64,000 nt of DNA from Corynebacterium pelargi (lineage in GTDB: Bacteria > Actinomycetota > Actinomycetes > Mycobacteriales > Mycobacteriaceae), in NCBI RefSeq assembly GCF_014635485.1, contig NZ_BMCX01000003.1, positions 347,913-411,912 of the forward strand, read 5' to 3'. Below the pieces are notes generated by a model. That model did no database searches. It had not been told where the DNA came from and saw nothing but the letters and a program-made list of their open reading frames with translations. Positions 27,601-35,224 of the stretch are shown here, piece by piece. The first letter of the stretch is position 1; each line of letters starts with the position of its first letter. The position numbers and the translations under genes are program-made.

Positions 27601-29548
27601 CCGGAGTAACAAGCACCTGGTCGCGGGTGATTTCTTCGATGCGCCAGCTTGAGGCACCGAGGGTGAAGATATCGCCCACGCGGGACTCATAGACCATCTC
27701 CTCGTCCAACTCGCCCACGCGACGCGGCACGCCCTCGCCGCCTACAAGAAAGACCCCGAACATGCCGCGATCCGGAATGGTGCCGCCGGAGGTGACGGCC
27801 ACACGCTGGGCACCTGGGCGAGCAGACATGATGCCGTTGATGCGGTCGAAGGTGATCCGCGGGCGCAGCTCGGCAAAATCGGTGGAGGGATACACCCCGC
27901 TTGCCAGGTCAATCACGGCATTAAACACATCGCGCGCAAGGTTTCGGTATGGATATGAACGCAATACAGTTGCGTACCACTCTTCTACATCCAGATCCTC
28001 CATGGACACCGCGGCGATGGTTTGCTGCACCAGCACATCCAGGGGATTCATAGGCACGCTGAGCTCTTCAATCAAACCCTGGCGCATCCGCTGCACCGTC
28101 ACCGCCGACTGCACCAAATCCGAGCGATGCTTGGGATAAAACGAGCCCTTCGACACCGCACCCACCACGTGCCCGGCACGGCCAACTCGCTGCAAACCAC
28201 TGGCCACCGAAGGTGGCGACTCCACCTGAATCACCAGCTCAACCGCGCCCATATCGATGCCCAACTCCAGCGAACTGGTGGCCACCACTGCTTTGAGCGC
28301 ACCTTCTTTGAGCATCGTTTCTGTCAGTGCGCGCTCATCCTTCGACACCGAGCCGTGGTGCGCACGCGCGATCACCGCAGGCGCCTTGCCGGCAACATCG
28401 CTGGCCTTCATAAGCTGCGCCGGGGTGCGCCGTAGTTCTGGCGATAGGGTCTCCGGCGCGTGTTGCATGGCGTGCAACTCATTTAAGCGACTGGTTAAAC
28501 GCTCCGCAGTACGCCTGGAATTAACAAACACCAAGGTAGAGCGGTGCGCCATGACCTCATCAAAGAGCTCTTGCTCAATAAAAGGCCAAATCGATCCCTG
28601 TTGCGGCAGCGCAGATTCTTGGCTTTGTGGCACCACGCCTGCTTCTTCGGGCGCACCTTCCAGTGCATCTTCGGGCGCATCTTCCAGTGGAGTCATCAGC
28701 CCCAATGGATCATCGATGGTGGCCTCACCGATGGTGGAACCGGGCTCTGGGGTGGGAAGATCCGACATATCCTCAACCGGCACATGCACATCGAGCTGCC
28801 AGCGCTTTTCTAAGGGCGGATCGACAATCTGCACCGGCCTATCGCCGCCAAGAAATTTCGCCACCGTATCTAAGGGCCGCACCGTGGCAGATAGACCAAT
28901 GCGCTGGATGGGGTGCTGGGCCAGGCGTTCAAGGCGCTCCAGGGTAAGGGCAAGGTGCACACCACGTTTGGTGCCAGCAAGGGCGTGGATTTCATCAATA
29001 ATCACCGTCTCCACGCCGGATAAAATCCCACCGGCCTTCGAGGTGAGCATCAGGTAGGCGGATTCGGGCGTGGTGATCAAAATATCCGGAGGCCTGCGCA
29101 CTTGGCGGGAGCGCTCAGCTTGAGGCGTATCACCGCTTCGCACCCCCACAGAAATCTCGGCCGGATCAAGCCCGAGGCGCGCAGCAACTTGGTTAATGCC
29201 GTATAAGGGAGCGCGCAGGTTATTTTCTACGTCCACACCCAGTGCTTTGAGCGGCGAGATATACAGCACTTTTACCCCGTCGCCCTGCTTGGCAGTCTTT
29301 GGCTGTGCAGCGCCGGTGGGCAGCGCCATTTGGCCAGGGGCCTCCACTAAGCCGTTGAGTGCCCATAAAAACGCCGCCAGCGTTTTACCCGAGCCGGTAG
29401 GTGCCACCACGAGGGCATGCTCACCAGCAGAGATGTGGCGCCAGGCTTGCTCTTGCACAGCCGTAGGCGCTGCGAAGACCTCTTGAAACCACGTGGCTAC
29501 CTGAGGCCGAAAGCGCGTGAGAATGCTCTCGGAGGGAAGGTTGGACAT
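24611..29548 (-). CDS. lhr: Lhr-type ATP-dependent DNA helicase
   Basis: 1645 residues from ATG 29548, the size of full-length Lhr. N-terminal superfamily 2 helicase: Walker A APTGSGKT at about 49-56, KVLYISPLKALGVDVENNL, TTPESAYLML, DEIHALAG and SATVRPL; the second RecA domain has LVFVNSRRTAERL, ARAHHGSVSKDER, TSSLELGIDMGAVELVIQ and QRVGRAGH. The long C-terminal region (about 900 residues) is typical of Lhr. An Asp/Glu/Ala-rich insert near 290-330 separates the two RecA domains. In mycobacteria Lhr is a 3'-5' translocase induced by DNA damage. Confidence 0.95.
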   Translation of the reverse strand: MSNLPSESILTRFRPQVATWFQEVFAAPTAVQEQAWRHISAGEHALVVAPTGSGKTLAAFLWALNGLVEAPGQMALPTGAAQPKTAKQGDGVKVLYISPLKALGVDVENNLRAPLYGINQVAARLGLDPAEISVGVRSGDTPQAERSRQVRRPPDILITTPESAYLMLTSKAGGILSGVETVIIDEIHALAGTKRGVHLALTLERLERLAQHPIQRIGLSATVRPLDTVAKFLGGDRPVQIVDPPLEKRWQLDVHVPVEDMSDLPTPEPGSTIGEATIDDPLGLMTPLEDAPEDALEGAPEEAGVVPQSQESALPQQGSIWPFIEQELFDEVMAHRSTLVFVNSRRTAERLTSRLNELHAMQHAPETLSPELRRTPAQLMKASDVAGKAPAVIARAHHGSVSKDERALTETMLKEGALKAVVATSSLELGIDMGAVELVIQVESPPSVASGLQRVGRAGHVVGAVSKGSFYPKHRSDLVQSAVTVQRMRQGLIEELSVPMNPLDVLVQQTIAAVSMEDLDVEEWYATVLRSYPYRNLARDVFNAVIDLASGVYPSTDFAELRPRITFDRINGIMSARPGAQRVAVTSGGTIPDRGMFGVFLVGGEGVPRRVGELDEEMVYESRVGDIFTLGASSWRIEEITRDQVLVTPAPGHTGRLPFWSGDQAGRPAELGAALGAFRRHVLANEGELDGIGLDERARRNLIAFLQEQREATGIVPDEQTLVLERFRDELGDWRVVLHTPYGRGVNAAWALAVGARIAQETGMDAQAVSSDDGIVLRLPEAEEEPSAALFVVDPDEIEQIVAEQVGNSALFASRFRECAARALLLPRKHPGKRAPLWQQRQRAAQLLDVARKYPSFPIILETVRECLKDVYDLPALQSLLRAIALRKVRIAEVTTQQPSPFASSILFNYTGAFMYEGDSPLAEKRAAALALDPALLAKLLGTVELRNLLDPEIITEIDQRLRRVAEDRQARSPEELADALRVLGPVPLEALPEIANFAASAEELHAQSIAALSGRVMTVRIAGVPHLAQVLDAPLLRDGLGIPVPPGVAAQVETIPDALEQLVARWSRTRGPFVLGDLQRAFGLAAGVAHTVLSAFEADGRLLSGHFRQGVDESEYVAPEVLKTIRSRSLAAARAETQPVSPSAYGRFLPAWQQVAAVGERPEAMGADGVFAVVEQLAGVRLPASAWETLVLPQRVRNYSPLDLDELTASGEVLVVGAGSAGAADPWVMLLPSDYAAELMPEPAEVELSHLQTQLLEVMRHGGSFLFAALREEVSGEDLGLIHGTATDLEIREALWGLFEAGLVSPDSFTPIRARLAAAGGGGKASHRARRTPNRSRLRMGRTSFAQAQRAGQPEDMKGRWAMAPLANSDATARSVAHGEAWLDRYGVVTRGSVVAEDVLGGFALAYRVLTRFEESGKAMRGYIIEGLGGAQFSTPAVIDWLRGLSDTPDVEGWPSGTKEPTVVVLAACDPANPYGAALAWPEVQGTLSRSAGAVVVLIDGLLAAHLTRGGKTLTLLDPPPGISQETLAQLVVQALSQAVGQNMLSRLVIEKVNGEAALTGGYVELMRGAGASITPRGIRIAGQPVDTGSGARRGRDLSSALEDVPFNGQTGVNPDGSVGEKGLNPFRDRGPKRGGYGSGGWRR

Positions 29549-29582
29549 GTGCCTATTCAACCAAAGATCTACACTGGCATAC

Positions 29583-30341
29583 ATGACTGCTCACTTTGAT
29601 GATGAGACCTTGACCCGACGTCTCGCCCAAGGCACCGGCGAGGTGCTTAAAGGCGTGCGCAATGTCGGCGTGCTGCGGGGTCGCAGCCTGGGCGATGCCG
29701 GTGATGATCTCGCCCAAAACTGGATTGCACGAGTGTTGGAGCAACACCGCCCCGACGATGGGTTCCTTTCCGAGGAGGCCGCCGATAACCCCGAGCGCCT
29801 TGGCAAAGAGCGCGTGTGGATCGTCGACCCGCTCGATGGCACCAAGGAATTTGCTACCGGTAGGCAAGACTGGGCGGTGCATATCGCGCTGGTAGAAAAT
29901 GGACACCCCACCCATGCCGCTGTGGGCTTGCCTGACCTTGGCGTGGTGTTTACCACCGCTGATTCCCGCGCCGTGAGTGGCCCTTATGCCAAGCGCATTG
30001 CGGTTTCGCACAACCGTCCTCCGGCGGTTGCCGAATACATTGCTGAGCAGCTCGGTTTTGAAACTGAACCGATGGGATCTGCGGGCGCGAAGGCGATGCA
30101 CGTGCTCTTGGGCGATTATGACGCCTATATCCACGCAGGTGGCCAATACGAGTGGGACTCGGCAGCACCTGTGGGTGTGAGCCTTGCCGCGGGACTACAC
30201 TGCTCGCGCTTAGATGGCAGCCCGCTGACCTATAACAACAAAGACACCTACCTTCCCGACGTGCTGATCTGCCGCAAGGAACTCGCCGAGGACATTTTGC
30301 GGATGTTGGCTGAATTCCGCGAAGAGCACGGCTCTTATTAG
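29583..30341 (+). CDS. cysQ: Inositol monophosphatase-family phosphatase, CysQ-like
   Basis: 252 residues from ATG 29583. The metal-binding motifs of the FIG/IMPase superfamily are present: [29 protein letters not shown] (Glu and the DPLDGT motif near residue 83) and [10 protein letters not shown] (the WD motif) near 195. M. tuberculosis CysQ, a 3'-phosphoadenosine-5'-phosphate phosphatase, has this form; the substrate here could also be another phosphorylated sugar or nucleotide. TACACT at 29570-29575 lies 7 bases before the ATG, indicating leaderless transcription. Divergent from lhr. Confidence 0.88.
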   Translation: MTAHFDDETLTRRLAQGTGEVLKGVRNVGVLRGRSLGDAGDDLAQNWIARVLEQHRPDDGFLSEEAADNPERLGKERVWIVDPLDGTKEFATGRQDWAVHIALVENGHPTHAAVGLPDLGVVFTTADSRAVSGPYAKRIAVSHNRPPAVAEYIAEQLGFETEPMGSAGAKAMHVLLGDYDAYIHAGGQYEWDSAAPVGVSLAAGLHCSRLDGSPLTYNNKDTYLPDVLICRKELAEDILRMLAEFREEHGSY

Positions 30342-30372
30342 AGCTTGGGGTGCCTCGGTTAGGCTAGGAGGC

Positions 30373-31176
30373 ATGACCGTCATCCCCACGCCCTATGAGG
30401 ACTTGCTGCGCAAAATTCTTGCCGAAGGTACCCACAAAGACGATCGCACTGGCACCGGAACTCAAAGTTTGTTCGGTGCCCAGATGCGCTTTGATCTCCA
30501 GGAGCACTTTCCGCTGATCACCACCAAAAAGGTGCACATGAAATCGGTGATCGGCGAGCTGCTGTGGTTTTTGCGCGGAGATTCCAATGTGGAGTTCCTC
30601 CACGAACACGGCGTGAGCATCTGGGACGAATGGGCCGATGAGGAAGGCGATCTTGGCCCGATCTACGGAGTGCAGTGGCGCTCTTGGCCCACCCCCGATG
30701 GCCAGCACATCGATCAAATTCTCAACTCGATTGAGATGCTGAAGAACGACCCCGATTCCCGCCGCAATATCGTCAGCGCCTGGAACGTCTCGGAGCTGCA
30801 CAATATGGCCTTGCCGCCGTGCCACATGATGTTCCAAATGTATGTTGCCGATGGCAAGCTCTCGGTGCAGCTTTATCAGCGCAGCGCCGATATGTTCCTT
30901 GGCGTGCCTTTTAATATCGCCAGCTATTCGCTGCTCACCCACATGCTGGCCCAGCAAACCGGCCTTGAGGTGGGTGAATTCATCTGGACTGGTGGCGATT
31001 GCCACATCTACGATAACCACCGCGAGCAGGTGCAACTCCAGCTCTCGCGCGAGCCGCGTCCCTATCCGCAACTGAAGTTGCACAAGGCTGCAAGCATCAA
31101 CGACTACACCTTCGAGGATGTAGAAATCATCGGCTACGATCCGCACCCCGTGATTCGCGGCCAGGTGGCTGTGTAA
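30373..31176 (+). CDS. thyA: Thymidylate synthase ThyA
   Basis: 267 residues, full length. Motifs include [41 protein letters not shown], the catalytic Cys in [10 protein letters not shown] near residue 150, [17 protein letters not shown] and the dUMP-binding [10 protein letters not shown]. It methylates dUMP with methylene-THF, producing dihydrofolate. AGGAGG directly precedes the ATG, and a TAGGCT hexamer 7 bases upstream could also give a leaderless mRNA. folA follows after 12 bases and recycles the dihydrofolate. Confidence 0.98.
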   Translation: MTVIPTPYEDLLRKILAEGTHKDDRTGTGTQSLFGAQMRFDLQEHFPLITTKKVHMKSVIGELLWFLRGDSNVEFLHEHGVSIWDEWADEEGDLGPIYGVQWRSWPTPDGQHIDQILNSIEMLKNDPDSRRNIVSAWNVSELHNMALPPCHMMFQMYVADGKLSVQLYQRSADMFLGVPFNIASYSLLTHMLAQQTGLEVGEFIWTGGDCHIYDNHREQVQLQLSREPRPYPQLKLHKAASINDYTFEDVEIIGYDPHPVIRGQVAV

Positions 31177-31188
31177 AAGACGGTGACG

Positions 31189-31698
31189 ATGAAAGCGATT
31201 TGGGCGCAATCCATCGATGGTGTGATCGGCGATGGCAAGGATATGCCCTGGCATATTCCTGAAGACCTCGCCCACTTCAAGCGCACCACCAACGGCGAAG
31301 CGGTGTTGATGGGGCGCAGCACGTGGGAGTCGATTCCCCCGCGTTTTCGCCCCCTCCCCGGCCGGGAAAACCTCGTGGTATCTTCCCGCCAACCCGGCGA
31401 ATGGTCCAAGGGCGCCGAGGTAGTTGCGCAGATTCCCAAGCTTTTCGACGCCTGGGTGATCGGCGGTGGCAGCGTTTACACCCAAACACTGCCCTTGTGC
31501 TCCGAGGTCGTGATTACCGAGGTGGACGCACAGCTTGGCCCCGTTTTGGGTGATCGGGCCGTCTTTGCCCCGAAGGTAGAAGACTTCGAGCTCGTTTCTT
31601 GTGGGCAGTGGCAGCACTCCCGCGGTTGGGTGCTTGGGGAAGGCGACCAGCAGCTTCCGGTGCGCTTTCGCATCAAGCACTTGCGCCGCAAGCAATAA
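31189..31698 (+). CDS. folA: Dihydrofolate reductase FolA
   Basis: 169 residues from ATG 31189; the frame also has a GTG two codons earlier, but DHFRs start MKAIWAQS. Motifs: GVIGDGKDMPWHIPEDLAHFK with the catalytic Asp, LMGRSTWESIPPRFRPLPGRENLVVSS, and VIGGGSVYTQTLP for NADPH binding. It restores THF used by the upstream thyA and by purN and purH at the left end of the window. Operon with thyA; mycoredoxin follows 19 bases later. A copy of the dispersed 14-bp motif lies within the gene at 31439-31452. Confidence 0.97.
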   Translation: MKAIWAQSIDGVIGDGKDMPWHIPEDLAHFKRTTNGEAVLMGRSTWESIPPRFRPLPGRENLVVSSRQPGEWSKGAEVVAQIPKLFDAWVIGGGSVYTQTLPLCSEVVITEVDAQLGPVLGDRAVFAPKVEDFELVSCGQWQHSRGWVLGEGDQQLPVRFRIKHLRRKQ

Positions 31699-31717
31699 AT
31701 CACCACGATGGTAAGGC

Positions 31718-31975
31718 ATGAGCAATGAACAACATGTCACGATTTACGCCGCCGATTGGTGCCCATTTTGCCAGCGCCTGCGCAAGGCACTCGATCGCAC
31801 CGAAACTCCTTATGCATTGGTAGACGTAGAAGCCGATGAGCAGGCCTCGGAATGGGTGAAGTCGGTCAATAACGGTGATCGCATCGTCCCCACCGTGAAG
31901 TACTCCGATGGCACCACTGCCACCAACCCTGCTGCTTCTGAGGTTCGCCGCAAGCTCGAAGAGCTCCAAGGCTAA
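31718..31975 (+). CDS. mrx1: Mycoredoxin-type glutaredoxin
   Basis: 85 residues, the normal size. The redox motif is CPFC at residues 15-18 (WCPFCQRL), with the cis-Pro in RIVPTVKYSDG near residue 58 and the NPAASEVRRKL C-terminus typical of actinobacterial mycoredoxins (GlrX_actino). These reduce mixed disulfides with mycothiol. Canonical Mrx1 has CPYC or CGYC; the Phe here is a minor variant. TAAGG precedes the ATG and a perfect terminator follows. Confidence 0.9.
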   Translation: MSNEQHVTIYAADWCPFCQRLRKALDRTETPYALVDVEADEQASEWVKSVNNGDRIVPTVKYSDGTTATNPAASEVRRKLEELQG

Positions 31976-31986
31976 CAACAAAGCAA

Positions 31987-32015
31987 AAAAGCGCCCCGAT
32001 GGGCGCTTTTCTTTT
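31987..32015 (+). terminator. Rho-independent terminator after the mycoredoxin gene
   Basis: AAAAGCGCCC (31987-31996) and GGGCGCTTTT (32001-32010) with a CGAT loop, followed by CTTTTT. It can also serve the convergent cobF, because the complementary strand also ends in a U-run. Confidence 0.93.
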
Positions 32016-32027
32016 TAGCTCCTGGGC

Positions 32028-32786
32028 TTATGGGGTGTCTTCTTCAAGTTCTCGAAGCAGATAGATATCCATAATCCAACCGTGCTCGGCGCGTAATTGC
32101 TGTTTGAGTTCTGCTACTTGCTCGCCAATGTCGTTGATATAGCCTTCGCGCAACACCTGGTGTTCTGTACCAAGGTATGCACCCCACCACATGTAGGTGT
32201 TGTGGGTTGGCCCATCCAGCCAGCCGGCGCCGCCGTCGAGCATCACCACGCAATTGCGGCGATCCTTCGGCGAGGCCTTGGCAAGGTTGCGCGCCGTGGT
32301 GATGTGAATGTCTTCCCCGATGCGATTGAGCAGCATTTTGTGTTCTGCGGTAAGCAACTGAATTGCCGTCACACCGGGAATCACCTCCACCGTGGATTCG
32401 AGTCCCTCGTGGCGCTGCATCCGCTCAATGATCCTCAACGTGGAGTCGTAGAGCGAAGGGTCACCCCACACAAGGAATGCCACACTATCGGTGCTGTGCT
32501 TCCTGATCGCCTCTGCAAGAAGGCGCGCACGCTCAGCGTGCCAGCGACGCACCTCTGCGCCATAGTTTTCAGGATTGCGATCCCTCGGTGGATCGTCCAC
32601 CGTGACAATTGGCAAGTTGGGTGCGTGAGCACGAACGATTTGCTCGCGCAGTGCGAGCAAATCGTTTTTGGCGTCACCTTTATCCAGTGCCACTACGACA
32701 TCGACGCGCTGAAGAGCGCGGATAGCCTTCAGTGTTAAAAGCTCCGGATCCCCAGCGCCAATACCAATGACGTAGATGGTGCGCAT
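32028..32786 (-). CDS. cobF: Precorrin-6A synthase (deacetylating) CobF-like methyltransferase
   Basis: 252 residues from MRTIYVIG; an in-frame ATG at 32807 would overlap the upstream gene. The SAM-dependent tetrapyrrole methylase fold shows as MRTIYVIGIGAGDPELLTLKAIRAL, VVVALDKGDAKNDLLALRE, FLVWGDPSLYDSTLRIIERM and EVIPGVTAIQLLTAEHKMLLNRIGEDIHIT, all as in CobF. CobF methylates C-1 and releases the acetyl group in aerobic cobalamin synthesis. No other cob gene is in the window, so the present role may differ. The gene starts 4 bases after the stop of the 92-aa gene. Confidence 0.88.
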   Translation of the reverse strand: MRTIYVIGIGAGDPELLTLKAIRALQRVDVVVALDKGDAKNDLLALREQIVRAHAPNLPIVTVDDPPRDRNPENYGAEVRRWHAERARLLAEAIRKHSTDSVAFLVWGDPSLYDSTLRIIERMQRHEGLESTVEVIPGVTAIQLLTAEHKMLLNRIGEDIHITTARNLAKASPKDRRNCVVMLDGGAGWLDGPTHNTYMWWGAYLGTEHQVLREGYINDIGEQVAELKQQLRAEHGWIMDIYLLRELEEDTP

Positions 32787-32790
32787 CGGC

Positions 32791-33069
32791 TTATTCGTCG
32801 TCGTCATCACCGTAGAGTTCTGCGCGGTCTACCTCGGTGAGCAAGGTGTTGACGTTGGCGTAAGACAGGGAGTTCTGCTGGTGGAGGTAACGGTCACACA
32901 CTGCCGAAAGCTGCTTGGCGTCAAACTTATTCAGGGTGAGCAGACGGGTGAGGCTGCCGTCTTCTCCAAGCTCATCGAGGGCAAGGATCAGGCTATCGCC
33001 TTCCATCTTGACGTTGGCCACCACAGGGCGACGCTGGACATCGTGGAAAATTGGGTGAACGTTGCTCAT
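32791..33069 (-). CDS. 92-aa conserved hypothetical protein upstream of cobF
   Basis: 92 residues, acidic, with a run of Asp and Glu at the C-terminus (DDDDE). It looks compact and soluble: strand-like segments RRPVVANVKMEGDSLILALDEL then helices TLNKFDAKQLSAVCDRYLHQQ and YANVNTLLTEVDRAEL. No family recognised. It starts with ATG after an AGGAGTG ribosome-binding site and its stop is 4 bases from the cobF start, suggesting cotranscription and coupled translation. Confidence 0.75.
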   Translation of the reverse strand: MSNVHPIFHDVQRRPVVANVKMEGDSLILALDELGEDGSLTRLLTLNKFDAKQLSAVCDRYLHQQNSLSYANVNTLLTEVDRAELYGDDDDE

Positions 33070-33251
33070 TGCAAAACACTCCTCGTATCACGGGTGGTAG
33101 GTAGTAGCTCTAGCTTATTCCCTCAAAAGCAGTTTGTAAGCAGGATGGTTAAATTTCACTAACTTCCCATGCAGCGAATTACAGCGATGCCCCTATATTG
33201 CGGTAGCATGTTCTCCGCCGATGAGATTCTCAAATTCTTCGCATTGGTACT

Positions 33252-33324
33252 GCCCCAGTAGCTCAGTGGATAGAGCACGGCTCTCCTAAAGCCGGTGTCG
33301 TAGGTTCGATTCCTACCTGGGGCG
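33252..33324 (+). tRNA. tRNA-Arg (anticodon CCU)
   Basis: A full cloverleaf is visible: acceptor GCCCCAG with CTGGGGC, D-stem GCTC/GAGC, anticodon stem CGGCT/AGCCG with loop CTCCTAA (anticodon CCT, reading AGG), T-stem GTAGG/CCTAC with TTCGATT loop, and discriminator G. The CCA end is not encoded. A run of T follows at once and acts as terminator. Confidence 0.97.
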
Positions 33325-33687
33325 CTTTTTTATTTTCCACCTTGCTCGTGGCACTGTTCGCCTTGCTTGCGGCACCGTGCGTAGCCGAGCACATCGCACC
33401 ATATATATAGCCCTGGCCCGGCTTCAGGTGTGCCCTTGCCTATTGCCTTTTTCGGATTTCTTATCCAGGGCATCTGCGCGCCGTGGATACTCGCCGGGGT
33501 CTAGGTTGTGGGCCTTGGCGCTCAGCGCGTATGCGCTTCCCCGCTCGCACCGCGCATGCGCTGCGCATTTGCACCACCGCAAGGGTTACACCCGGTTTGT
33601 TGATCAAGCATCTTTCCAATTGCCCTTTCCTTTTCCAACATGAAATACTGTGACAGAAGTGAACTCCTGTGACTTGAGAGGTAAAAG
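33325..33687. other. Intergenic region between tRNA-Arg and the secreted-protein cluster
   Basis: 363 bases without a convincing gene. It starts with the T-run that ends the tRNA. A direct repeat CTGTGAC lies in the last 50 bases (about 33648-33672), just before the ribosome-binding site GAGAGGT of the first secreted-protein gene, so the cluster promoter should be here. The AT-rich ACCATATATATAG around 33400 is the other notable stretch. Confidence 0.5.
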
Positions 33688-34437
33688 ATGAGCTTCAAGC
33701 GCGCAATCATCGCATTGAGCACCCTCGGCCTTGCGGCCACCATGATCCATAATCCAGCCCAGGCAGAAGAAAACCTCGTCTCCCAACTCCCCGGCGCCTC
33801 CACCGAAGGCACCGTGGTCATCAGCGATAGCCCGCATGTGCGCGTCGAAGTAGAAGAATTCGGTACCGAAGACTCAGCAAAAGTCACGGTGAAAAACAAC
33901 TACGATCACGCCTTTGAGTGTTTTGCACCGGGCGTGTCCACTGACCCAGCAGCACCGGAGAAGCTGCCGAATGTGCTGAGTGAAGCCCGCATCATCAACG
34001 ATTCTCTGAACTACTACCGGGCTCAGCCTTTCCTGCCCAAGGACGGCAAGAACGTTCCAGTCGTCGGCGTGATCCCCACCGATATCTTCCTGCAATACGT
34101 ACCAGAGGGCAGCTCCGGTCGAATCTTCGGTGCCGAAACTGCGGCGCGTGCAGAACTTTCCCGCCAATGGGATCGCGCGCGCATCGCCGGACACACCGGT
34201 GAGATCGCTCCTTTTACCTTGGACCCAAGCAGCACCAAAGAAATCACCGTCAAGCTCAATACCCCAGGCCATGGCCCTCGCACGGACTTTGATGCAGGCG
34301 CCTTGCTGTACTGCACCGATGTGGAAGATCAGCAGGCCTATGTATTTGCAGGCTTTGAGCCAGGCGTGAACCCCATGTGGTCAGGCCTGAGCCCAGCAGA
34401 CACCTTCCCTGGCAACAGCTCATCAAAGCGAAAGTAG
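33688..34437 (+). CDS. Secreted protein of unknown function (paralogue A)
   Basis: 249 residues with a Sec signal peptide (MSFKRAIIALSTLGLAATMIHNPAQAEE; cleavage after AQA, about residue 26). The mature part has exactly two Cys (AFECFAPG near 78 and ALLYCTDV near 208), suggesting one disulfide. It is paralogous to the next gene: shared features are VVISDS/VVVTDS, an ARxAGH motif (RARIAGHTGEI / AARMAGHVGLI) and GPRTDFDAGALLYC / GARTDFQAAAFLMC. The mature domain looks beta-rich. No known family recognised. First gene of a tight cluster; the next gene begins 10 bases downstream. Confidence 0.8.
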   Translation: MSFKRAIIALSTLGLAATMIHNPAQAEENLVSQLPGASTEGTVVISDSPHVRVEVEEFGTEDSAKVTVKNNYDHAFECFAPGVSTDPAAPEKLPNVLSEARIINDSLNYYRAQPFLPKDGKNVPVVGVIPTDIFLQYVPEGSSGRIFGAETAARAELSRQWDRARIAGHTGEIAPFTLDPSSTKEITVKLNTPGHGPRTDFDAGALLYCTDVEDQQAYVFAGFEPGVNPMWSGLSPADTFPGNSSSKRK

Positions 34438-34447
34438 GACAGCAAAG

Positions 34448-35224
34448 ATGAAACGTATTACCCGATGCACCGCCATTGCCGTCGCCTTGAGCTTTGGAGC
34501 TCTTGCACTTCCTGCCCACGCAGCTAATGTAGTGCCAGGCGCAGAGACCACCGCAGACGTGGTCGTCACCGATAGCACTGCGCTTGAGGTGAAAGTTCAC
34601 CCCGCCGATGCAGCGGCCACCGCCATTCGCGGGGAAGTGCGAAACACCTCCGAGCAAACCTTCGTATGCGCCGGCCCGAAGGGCAACGACGGCACCGCAG
34701 GCGATGTTGCCCCGGCTGAGCTTGTGGCGAAATCCGCTGCCTACTACCAAGCACACCTCTACCGCGTTGCTCCTGAGCTGCCGGTGAAAAGCCCGAAGCT
34801 TCCCATCTTCGGCCAGCTCAACCTGGGCACCCTTGACCTTGGCTCCTCTCAGGGCGCGCTCCAAGGCTCTGGTCCGCTGCTTGGCCAAGCCAATGGCATC
34901 CGCAACACCATCGCCAAAGAATATTCAGCAGCGCGCATGGCCGGACATGTGGGGCTGATCAAGAAGTTCACTATTCCTGCTGGTGAAACCGTGGAATTCG
35001 AGGCGGCGTTGCCCGCTCCCGCCAAAGGTGCTCGCACCGATTTCCAGGCCGCTGCCTTTTTGATGTGCACCCCAAGCGAGAGCAAGCAGCCGCACGTCTT
35101 CACCGGCTATGAAGAAGGCAGCCCCGCGAAGTTCCTGGGATCATCTTCGCTTCCCAAGCTGCCTGCCAAGCCTGAAAACGAGCCACCTGCTGCAGCAAGC
35201 ACCAACGGAGAGGATGAAGCCTAA
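34448..35224 (+). CDS. Secreted protein of unknown function (paralogue B)
   Basis: 258 residues with signal peptide MKRITRCTAIAVALSFGALALPAHAAN (cleavage after AHA). The mature protein has two Cys at the same relative places as paralogue A (TFVCAGPKG near 77 and FLMCTPSES near 207) and the shared AARMAGHVGLI and GARTDFQAA segments. A Pro/Ala/Asn-rich tail of about 35 residues ends the protein. No wall-sorting motif or lipobox is present. Its stop overlaps the start of the next gene (TAATG), so the two are translationally coupled. Confidence 0.8.
   Translation: MKRITRCTAIAVALSFGALALPAHAANVVPGAETTADVVVTDSTALEVKVHPADAAATAIRGEVRNTSEQTFVCAGPKGNDGTAGDVAPAELVAKSAAYYQAHLYRVAPELPVKSPKLPIFGQLNLGTLDLGSSQGALQGSGPLLGQANGIRNTIAKEYSAARMAGHVGLIKKFTIPAGETVEFEAALPAPAKGARTDFQAAAFLMCTPSESKQPHVFTGYEEGSPAKFLGSSSLPKLPAKPENEPPAAASTNGEDEA

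Noticed and set aside
33377..33643. 88-aa frame between tRNA-Arg and the secreted cluster
   Set aside because: Arg/His/Leu/Ser-rich composition without domain or ribosome-binding site.
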